Assembly: GCA_945876405.1 (NCBI GenBank)
Contig: CAMCOJ010000026.1
Span: 1-12,731, forward strand
Direction of reading: 5' to 3'
DNA from: an uncultured Ruminococcus sp.
GTDB taxonomy: Bacteria > Bacillota > Clostridia > Oscillospirales > Ruminococcaceae
Length of the DNA stretch: 12,731 nucleotides
Positions 6,999-12,731 of the stretch are shown here, piece after piece. The notes beneath the pieces are model-generated. The model was not told the origin of the DNA, made no database searches, and saw nothing but the letters and a program-made list of their open reading frames with translations. The position numbers and the translations under genes are program-made. Position 1 is the first letter of the stretch. Each line of letters starts with the position of its first letter.

Positions 6999-7449
6999 CC
7001 CTGACCACCTCAAAAATTTCAGCCAATTTTTCTCCGTATATTTTACATTCCGGACCTCTTACCGATACATATCCTCTGTCGGAAATATCTTCGGAAAGTT
7101 CTCTTCTCTCTTCACCGGATACGGCTGTTCTTATACGGTACTCCGTTTCAAACCGCACAGATATGATTATCTCATCCGAACAGTAAATCCATTCACCTGA
7201 ATCTTCACATACAAGAACAAGTTCCGAATCAAACATCTTTTTTATTATGTATGAAATGCATCTGTCCGGAATTATTTTTTCGCCGCATATCATTGCGAAG
7301 CCTTTTTTATGAAGACTTTCCGCAATACTTTCATATTCCTCACGGCTGATATATACATCCCCGAACTTCTGTTCAAGTGCATTTATATCACCCAGAAGAT
7401 CGATAAGCAGAACCAGTTCCTTTTTTTTCATTCTGTAGCAAATACCCAT
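6988..7449 (-). CDS. Conserved-looking T7SS-operon protein, unknown function
   Basis: I do not recognise this 153-residue protein. It looks soluble, without signal peptide or membrane helix. The N-terminal half (about 10-75) alternates helices and short strands around LIDLLGDINALEQKFGDVYISREEYESI and could be a winged-helix-like fold. The C-terminal half (about 76-150) is rich in beta strands (LVLVCEDS, EWIYCSDEIIISVRFETEYRI). This two-part mixed fold could suit a substrate chaperone or adaptor, comparable in role to EspG of mycobacterial systems, but I see no sequence proof. The ATG at 7449 follows AGGAGG by only 4 bases, and that site lies directly after the LytTR gene. The stop overlaps the EsaB/YukD-like start. 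Confidence 0.78.
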   Translation of the reverse strand: MGICYRMKKKELVLLIDLLGDINALEQKFGDVYISREEYESIAESLHKKGFAMICGEKIIPDRCISYIIKKMFDSELVLVCEDSGEWIYCSDEIIISVRFETEYRIRTAVSGEERRELSEDISDRGYVSVRGPECKIYGEKLAEIFEVVRVEK

Positions 7450-7461
7450 ACGTCCTCCTTA

Positions 7462-8175
7462 TCATCCTCTTATTGACCAGCTTCTTACTTCCTGAATATA
7501 GTTTCTCGAAAAGAAGAGCCTGCTGTCATCGTTAAGAACTATCTCCCTGGTATTGAAATCAATGCTTTTTATATAGTTGCCGTTTATCACTATACTTCTG
7601 TGAATTCGTACAAAACAGTCAGGTGCTTCCTTCATAACAGCATCCAGCGAATCGTAAAATTCGTAGGTCTGTGACTCAGTATGAAATGTTACCCTCTTGC
7701 TCTGCACCTCTATCATCATTATATCTGAAAATGCAGTGCGGTACGTAATGCCGCGTATCCTGAATGAATACTCTCCTCCCGGTGTATTATGATTCCGCAT
7801 ATAATCAGTATAAATTTCATCTATAATCCTGCCGATGCGACTCTCATCAAAACTCTCAAGAAGAATTCCTGAAGGTTTAACCGATGGATTAACTGCGTCA
7901 AACATTTCCTCAGGAGTACTCAGAATCAGCACAATATAGTTCGGTTTTTCAGAGCTGTTTATACTGTCGGAAATCTTTTCAAGACTGCCGTCCCTGTGCA
8001 GCATAAAAACAGCCGCATCTTCAAGTGAATACAGAATATCAGCAGTTTTTTTCTCATCATCAAAACAGCTGCCGACAAATATTTTCTTACCTGAAGATTT
8101 AATGTATGAGTCGCAGCGGCTGCTGAAATCTGTCGCACGTTCCTTGTCATGGTTATATACAAACAGACTAAGCAT
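7462..8175 (-). CDS. LytTR transcription regulator with degenerate receiver-like domain
   Basis: This 237-residue protein ends in a LytTR DNA-binding domain (about 135-236) with recognisable segments such as DIMMIEVQSKRVTFHT, CFVRIHRSIVINGNYI and the final FFSRNYIQEVRSW. The first 125 residues have the size and strand spacing of a receiver domain, but the active site is lost. Where an acidic pair is expected there is YNHD (7-10), the phosphoacceptor strand reads VFMLHRDG, and the conserved lysine position is E107 in LLESFD. It should therefore not respond to a histidine kinase in the usual way. I chose the ATG at 8175 because AGGAGG is 5 bases before it (2 bases before the ATG at 8178). It overlaps the essC stop by eight bases, so it is made with the motor and may control the whole operon. 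Confidence 0.9.
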   Translation of the reverse strand: MLSLFVYNHDKERATDFSSRCDSYIKSSGKKIFVGSCFDDEKKTADILYSLEDAAVFMLHRDGSLEKISDSINSSEKPNYIVLILSTPEEMFDAVNPSVKPSGILLESFDESRIGRIIDEIYTDYMRNHNTPGGEYSFRIRGITYRTAFSDIMMIEVQSKRVTFHTESQTYEFYDSLDAVMKEAPDCFVRIHRSIVINGNYIKSIDFNTREIVLNDDSRLFFSRNYIQEVRSWSIRG

Positions 8176-11100
8176 CATTTCCTCCTTCACTGTTTAATCT
8201 GAATTTCTCCAGAGCACTGTAATCTCCGTTTTCAGCCTTCCCGGAAATAAACCTTATACCAAGTCCCTTACCTCCGTCAAGAAATTTTTCCGTTATATTT
8301 TTCATATCTTCTCTGCCCTCTTCATATATGCAGGCACAGAAATCCCCGAAGCTGCAGAAAACCACATCGATATCCTCACCTTCATATGTGCCGGATATTT
8401 TTCTGCATGTGCTTCTTTCCTTAAATATTCTGCTGAGTTTAACAAGAAGTTCAAAAGCTCCTTCAGAACCGTAATAACGGAAAGAATTTTCACTTTCCTC
8501 ACCCTGTATCCGCTCTGAACCGCTCCATACAAATGTTTTTCTGCACTGCGAATTTTTCTTTATAAAATCCATGTACTGAGTTTCATTTTCCAGATTTTCA
8601 AAAACACAGAATCTTTCGTCCGGCTTTTCTTCAGTGCAAATGTAATCAGACTTTATCTTTTCGAACCATGATGAAAGCTGCTCTGTTCTCTCGCGTCCGG
8701 AGCCGCTGCAGCAGACTGCTGTCTGGAATTCAAGTATTCTCCTGTCCTGCCTTAAAAATCCGCAGCCTGTGTTCAGCCGGAGTTCCGTCTGAGGCCGGAT
8801 TCCAAGCAGCTCGGTATACTCTGTCTTGTCATTAAGCGCCAGTGCAGCTGCAGTACGAAAATTCTGACGTGTACGCATCTTCATATCGGAAAGCTGCTTT
8901 ACTGTGACAATAAAGTAAATACCGTACTTTGCAGATTCCCCTGATAAAAGATTAAACTTTTCCTCGTATGCCGGATAGATTTCTCTGAACAGATAGTATC
9001 CGTCAAGCAGAATTACTTCTGCACAAAGGCCGCTGCACTGTTCCCTGTACTCATTGAAATCAGCGGAATTTACATCTGCAAAAAGCTGTTTTCTTTTCTG
9101 AATCTCCCCTGACAGCATATCAAAAAATTCAGACAGTTCATGCTCATCAGGTGAAGAAAGAATTTTTCTGCACTGCGGCAGTTTTCCAAAAACCGAGAAA
9201 AGTCCTCCGGAAAAATCAACTACAGAAAACTTAAATATCTCCGGTGAATAATTATCTGCAAGTGAGCAGAGAGCCGTGATTAAAAATGTTGTTTTTCCGC
9301 TTCCGGACTGACCTGCAAGAAGAATGCTGCAGCATTCATACAGATCAAACTCTGCCGGATAAACAGACTGATTTTCAGGATCATCGGTGAGTCCTACTGT
9401 GAAAACAAGGGCATTTTTTCTCTCCCTGAGACTGTATTTTTCCGTAATATCGGAAAGATACGGCATAAGAGGAAGAGGCGGTTTCCACAGTTTCTGAGCC
9501 GGTTTTATCCCGTTTTCAAGGCAGTATGAATTTATCATGTTTTTAACCGCTTCAAGCTGGGTAATACGGTTTTCTTTTTTCGGACTTGTTTTAGCAACTG
9601 CTGCCGAACCGGTATCACGTATCATGCGTACTTCATATTTTCTGTCTGACGTATCATAATCAGCACCTGAAAATCCCGTCTGAACAAGCTCATAAATCTC
9701 ATCATTTCCGACCTGAACCCAGGCACGTCCCGTAACTGTAATGTCTGCAGCGTCAGGGTGTCTGAGCATTCCGATACTGTCTGACCTGTCCTGAACCTTA
9801 AGACAGATACGGAAGCCCGAGTTACTCCATATCTCCTCGTCAACAACACCTGAGGGCTTCTGGGTTGCAAGAATAAGATGAATTCCAAGACTTCTTCCAA
9901 CACGGGAAATACTTACAAGCTGACTGATAAACTCCGGGTTCTCTCTTTTAAGCTCTGCAAATTCATCACAGATAATTATAATATGCGGCATAGGTTCATC
10001 TGTCCTGCCGGCACGGAACAGCTCCATGTAGGCATCAGCATGGCTGACTCCGTAATTTCTGAATACCGTCTGTCTTCGTTTTATCTCGCTTCGCAGAGAG
10101 ATAAGCACACGTCCGACCTGATTGATATCATCAGACAGATTTGTAAGAACTCCTGCAGTATGGGGAAGGTCTTCGAAAACACCGGACATTCCGCCGCCCT
10201 TGTAGTCGATAAGGACAAATGAAATTTCATCAGGGCTGTAGTTTAAGGCAAGTGAAAGTATCATAGTCATTATAAACTCTGACTTTCCCGAACCTGTTGT
10301 ACCTGCTATAAGTCCGTGGGGACCGTGCTTTGATTCATGGAGGTCAAGACAGAAAGGAATATTGTCTTCTCCGAAACCAATGCATGCTCTTATTCCCTCT
10401 GAAGCTTTCATATCAGGATATCTGTACGCCGGGCTTATGCTTTCTGCTTCCTCAGCACCGTACATCTCAAGGAAAGTAAGTCTTTCAGGTACCGGAGCAG
10501 TATATTTTTCACTGTCAGATATCCCGGCTCTGAGGCGGGCATAGGAAAGTGCATTTTTATGGTTTATCAGATCAGGTTCACCGATGTTCATCCTGAAATT
10601 TGTTTTGCGTCCTTTTATGCTGAGTACTTCCGAATCTGAATTCTCCGTAAAAACAAACGTAACTCCGAGATTCTCACTGTTTCCGCAGTATCTCATAACC
10701 GGATCATCCCTGAATATTTTTTCGTCCGTGCAGAAAACAACAATATGAGGTGAAAATTCCTCTGTAAAACCGTTCTTTCTCTTTTCGTTTCCTGAACGAA
10801 GAATACTGTCGAGTACGGACAGAAGATGGGGGTACGACGTTTTTTCACAGGCAGTATATCTGAAAGCTCTGTCTTCAGAATATACATGAGGAAGCCATCT
10901 GAAAACTTCATAACAGCTTCTGTATTCGCCGGTTGAAAACAGCATCATCTTCACTTCCCTGCAGTCATGAAATGCTGAAATCTTAACTGCACAGGCTGTT
11001 ATAAATTCCGAAACAGTTTCCGGTTTTCCGCTTATCTTCAGGATTTTTTCATTCTTCAGGTCAAGTATCTGCGGAACATTCCCTACAACTGAAAAATCCT

Positions 11101-12277
11101 CTGCAAGTGCTTTTGTCTCACTGCTGCACTCGCCGTTGAACTGTATGTATTTTCTGAAATCCTCATTTCCTTTTCCAATGGTTATTTTCAGAAAATCTTC
11201 ACTTCCGAAGTCACGGATAATCTGTTTTCCTTCCCTGTACATGCTGACAGCCCTGTCTGCAGATATATATTTTTCCTCAAGAAATGCTCTTACCTGATTC
11301 TTTTTTTCTTCCGCTTTTATCCGGTAGTTTTCAAGATGTTTTTCTATCATCAGCTTCCTGTCAGCAGCATTTTTCTTTTCTGTAAGCGAATATGCCGCCT
11401 TTTCCGCAATATACCACAGAACCGAAACAGCAGCACTTCCTCCCGCAAAATACGCAGAAAGCACAGGCAGCGAAACAGGGTGTGTAAATGCATATGCCGC
11501 TGATAAAACTGCAGAAGAGGGCACAGCGGCTCTGAGTATTCCGGAAAAACTGTGCACTGATTTTTCAGCTTCAGGGATATTTAACGGATATATCATTACC
11601 GGAGAAATATCATAACCCGACGAACAGTCACGGACAATATCCGCCGGCTCTGTTCTGATTCTTCTGATATTTTTTTCAGTGCTTAACTTTTCAGCTTTTT
11701 TTAAAGATGATGTGATATTTTCATTTTCATTTATCGCAATTATCCCGCCGAGAAAAATAATCTTTACTCCGAAAATCCATACGGAGTCAAACATCTCAAG
11801 TCTCTGTTCCTTCATTTCTCCGGAAAGTCTTATACCATTTACGAAAGTTCCGTTGCTGCTGTGGTCTCTGATTACAAACTCATCATTTACCTTTACTATC
11901 TCTGCATGGCTGTGACTTACAAGTTCACTGCAGGTTACAATATCAGAGTCTGCAGCCTTTCCTATTTTCACTCTGTCCTTAATGCGGTATTTTTCAAATC
12001 TTCCGTTCATCTTTACCGCAATCGCAGCAGCAGTATGCACCGTTCCCTTTATACTGAACTCCACTGCCTTCCCGTTTTCAAGCCTGTCCGCTCCTGATAC
12101 TGATATCATTTCATCAGACATCACATGCCACACATCTCCGTGCCGCTCAAACGAAATAAAACAGTTTTCCTTTTCCGCTTCTTCCGATATGTCAATCCGG
12201 TATTTTTCTGCATCTCCTGAAGGGAGTATATACTCTTTTATTTTTTCGATAAAATTCAGATATATAGTATAATACAT
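8168..12277 (-). CDS. essC: EssC-like type VII secretion FtsK/SpoIIIE ATPase with N-terminal FHA domain
   Basis: This 1369-residue protein is the membrane motor of a type VIIb-like secretion system. An FHA domain lies at about 104-172 (KIGKAADSDIV, SHSHAEI and HSSNGTFVNG are its signature segments). Two close membrane helices are at about 247-290, followed by a coiled coil (about 295-335). The first FtsK/SpoIIIE domain is intact: Walker A GTTGSGKS (659-666) and Walker B IIIICDEFAEL (D771, E772). The second has Walker A GQSGSGKTT (989-997), but its Walker B is ILLDGYYLF, lacking the catalytic glutamate. A third domain (about 1220-1369) is short and has no Walker A. The protein is about 100 residues shorter than S. 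aureus EssC. The ATG at 12277 has only a weak purine-rich site (AGAAAG). It is the first gene of the operon, with a promoter about 50 bases upstream. Confidence 0.92.
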   Translation of the reverse strand: MYYTIYLNFIEKIKEYILPSGDAEKYRIDISEEAEKENCFISFERHGDVWHVMSDEMISVSGADRLENGKAVEFSIKGTVHTAAAIAVKMNGRFEKYRIKDRVKIGKAADSDIVTCSELVSHSHAEIVKVNDEFVIRDHSSNGTFVNGIRLSGEMKEQRLEMFDSVWIFGVKIIFLGGIIAINENENITSSLKKAEKLSTEKNIRRIRTEPADIVRDCSSGYDISPVMIYPLNIPEAEKSVHSFSGILRAAVPSSAVLSAAYAFTHPVSLPVLSAYFAGGSAAVSVLWYIAEKAAYSLTEKKNAADRKLMIEKHLENYRIKAEEKKNQVRAFLEEKYISADRAVSMYREGKQIIRDFGSEDFLKITIGKGNEDFRKYIQFNGECSSETKALAEDFSVVGNVPQILDLKNEKILKISGKPETVSEFITACAVKISAFHDCREVKMMLFSTGEYRSCYEVFRWLPHVYSEDRAFRYTACEKTSYPHLLSVLDSILRSGNEKRKNGFTEEFSPHIVVFCTDEKIFRDDPVMRYCGNSENLGVTFVFTENSDSEVLSIKGRKTNFRMNIGEPDLINHKNALSYARLRAGISDSEKYTAPVPERLTFLEMYGAEEAESISPAYRYPDMKASEGIRACIGFGEDNIPFCLDLHESKHGPHGLIAGTTGSGKSEFIMTMILSLALNYSPDEISFVLIDYKGGGMSGVFEDLPHTAGVLTNLSDDINQVGRVLISLRSEIKRRQTVFRNYGVSHADAYMELFRAGRTDEPMPHIIIICDEFAELKRENPEFISQLVSISRVGRSLGIHLILATQKPSGVVDEEIWSNSGFRICLKVQDRSDSIGMLRHPDAADITVTGRAWVQVGNDEIYELVQTGFSGADYDTSDRKYEVRMIRDTGSAAVAKTSPKKENRITQLEAVKNMINSYCLENGIKPAQKLWKPPLPLMPYLSDITEKYSLRERKNALVFTVGLTDDPENQSVYPAEFDLYECCSILLAGQSGSGKTTFLITALCSLADNYSPEIFKFSVVDFSGGLFSVFGKLPQCRKILSSPDEHELSEFFDMLSGEIQKRKQLFADVNSADFNEYREQCSGLCAEVILLDGYYLFREIYPAYEEKFNLLSGESAKYGIYFIVTVKQLSDMKMRTRQNFRTAAALALNDKTEYTELLGIRPQTELRLNTGCGFLRQDRRILEFQTAVCCSGSGRERTEQLSSWFEKIKSDYICTEEKPDERFCVFENLENETQYMDFIKKNSQCRKTFVWSGSERIQGEESENSFRYYGSEGAFELLVKLSRIFKERSTCRKISGTYEGEDIDVVFCSFGDFCACIYEEGREDMKNITEKFLDGGKGLGIRFISGKAENGDYSALEKFRLNSEGGNDA

Positions 12278-12326
12278 TTTTTCTTGCTTTCTGATTTTTA
12301 TTTCCCGGTATCATAAACATTCACAT

Positions 12327-12359
12327 TTAATTATACCACAATATTATTTATACCGCAAT
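12327..12359 (-). repeat. Tandem 16-base direct repeat overlapping the operon promoter
   Basis: ATTGCGGTATAAATAA (12344-12359) and ATTGTGGTATAATTAA (12327-12342) match at 14 of 16 positions and are separated by one base. The repeat unit includes the -10 element, and the first copy supplies the -35. It may be an operator or a duplicated promoter core. The 17-base period differs from the roughly 21-22-base spacing of known LytTR direct repeats. Confidence 0.6.
12330..12358 (-). promoter_or_regulatory. Probable promoter of the T7SS-like operon
   Basis: On the minus strand TTGCGG (12353-12358) and TATAAT (12330-12335) are 17 bases apart. Transcription would start near 12323, giving a leader of about 45 bases. 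A second TATAAT at 12358-12363 lies upstream but has no good -35 box. The -10 and -35 boxes fall inside two tandem copies of a 16-base repeat, so a regulator could bind here. Confidence 0.6.
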
Positions 12360-12421
12360 TATACTGTTTATATAAATCAGTGTGGAATTTTATTTCTTTT
12401 TGGGGATTTTTATGGATTTGG

Positions 12422-12470
12422 GAGAAATGTGCCTTGTATATCAATTTTTCTGATACACACCTGATTTCTC
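12422..12470. repeat. Imperfect inverted repeat (possible hairpin)
   Basis: GAGAAAT (12422-12428) is the exact complement of ATTTCTC (12464-12470). Inside, TGTATATCA (12435-12443) pairs with TGATACACA (12451-12459) apart from one mismatch, around a seven-base loop. No T-run follows on either strand, so it is not a convincing terminator. It ends six bases before the transposase remnant and might be an element end or a regulatory hairpin. Confidence 0.4.
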
Positions 12471-12475
12471 TTTAA

Positions 12476-12682
12476 CTAAGAATTGCCAGAGACGCAGAAG
12501 CTGAAGCTAAAAACGCAAAGGCCGAAGCTGCGGAAGCGAGAAGAAATGCTGAAGAAGAAAAAATCACATTCATCAGAAACCTTATGAAGAACGCTCACAT
12601 GTCTGCTGAAGAAGCAATGGAAACAATAGGAATAAGTACTGATGATTTTCAGAAATATTCAGATATACTGTATAGCATTTAA
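12476..12682 (+). pseudogene. C-terminal remnant of an Rpn/PD-(D/E)XK-type transposase-nuclease
   Basis: The frame is open from 12476 to a TAA at 12680-12682 (68 codons) but has no plausible start, and an in-frame TAA at 12473-12475 closes it upstream. It reads an Ala/Glu/Lys-rich helix (RDAEAEAKNAKAEAAEARRN) followed by FIRNLMKNAHMSAEEAMETI and GISTDDFQKYSDIL. That combination is typical of the tail of Rpn-family recombination-promoting nucleases, which are common and multicopy in gut Clostridia. The catalytic domain, about 200 residues, is absent. It could be a decayed element, or an assembly join, because the contig ends in adapter one base after the stop. Family assignment is from memory of such tails and is moderate. 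Confidence 0.6.
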
Positions 12683-12683
12683 A

Positions 12684-12731
12684 CTGTCTCTTATACACAT
12701 CTGACGCTGCCGACGATACTCCTTGTGTAGA
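12684..12731 (+). other. Illumina Nextera adapter and index (sequencing artefact)
   Basis: The sequence starts with CTGTCTCTTATACACATCT (12684-12702), the Nextera mosaic end, followed by GACGCTGCCGACGA (12703-12716), the read-2-side transposase adapter. Bases 12717-12724 (TACTCCTT) are the reverse complement of AAGGAGTA, a standard Nextera i5 index, and GTGTAGA (12725-12731) begins the flow-cell adapter. This is library DNA and not part of the genome. Confidence 0.98.

Noticed and set aside
8176..8190. GTG start at 8190 for the LytTR gene
   Set aside because: It would put the AGGAGG ribosome binding site inside the coding sequence; the ATG at 8175 has correct spacing.
9878..10222. Plus-strand open frame opposite the EssC gene
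   Set aside because: It lies wholly opposite the conserved first ATPase domain, has no ribosome binding site or recognisable family, and is a shadow of essC.
12327..12359. Repeat as a CRISPR fragment
   Set aside because: There are only two 16-base copies, separated by one base, with promoter elements inside and no spacers.
12422..12470. Inverted repeat as an intrinsic terminator
   Set aside because: The stem is AT-rich and interrupted, and no T-run follows on either strand.

Overview
The window looks like part of a metagenomic or draft contig from an anaerobic Clostridia-type Firmicute. A Ruminococcus-like member of the Oscillospiraceae is my best guess. This rests on moderate-to-low GC, strong AGGAGG ribosome binding sites, sigma-A promoters and the gene families present. 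It is an inference from style, not a search result. The last 48 bases are Illumina Nextera adapter plus index, so the right end is a sequencing artefact. No rRNA, tRNA or CRISPR array is visible.

Left region (1-2771, minus strand). A Phd/YefM-type antitoxin with a near-consensus promoter is followed by the decayed 5' third of a ParE/RelE toxin. Next come a ZnuC/AdcC-type metal ABC ATPase, an OmpR-type response regulator and a membrane histidine kinase cut by the window edge. Gene spacing is overlapping or a few bases, and I see no new promoter inside the block. The antitoxin promoter may therefore now drive the transporter and two-component genes. No permease or metal-binding lipoprotein is present in the window.

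Middle (2772-4261). A divergent promoter region leads to a plus-strand AAA_14/DUF4143 ATPase with its own strong promoter. It converges with the large operon to its right.

Main region (4262-12277, minus strand). One nine-gene operon encodes a type VIIb-secretion-like (WXG100/Ess) system. In order of transcription it holds: an EssC-like FtsK/SpoIIIE motor with an N-terminal FHA domain; a LytTR regulator with a degenerate receiver domain; an unknown 153-residue protein; an EsaB/YukD-like ubiquitin-fold protein; four small helical proteins including WXG100-like ones; and a secreted/membrane protein ending in a cytosolic FHA domain. Genes overlap by ATGA or are separated by a few bases. The operon has a promoter with tandem repeats upstream and a convergent gene at its end, so it appears complete. 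It contains no recognisable EssB/YukC, EsaA, EssA or LXG effector. The likely arrangement is that EssC powers export of the small helical proteins, the FHA protein is a membrane partner, and the LytTR protein controls the operon from within.

Right edge (12278-12731). An AT-rich promoter region and an imperfect inverted repeat are followed by the C-terminal remnant of an Rpn/PD-(D/E)XK-type transposase-nuclease, then adapter sequence.
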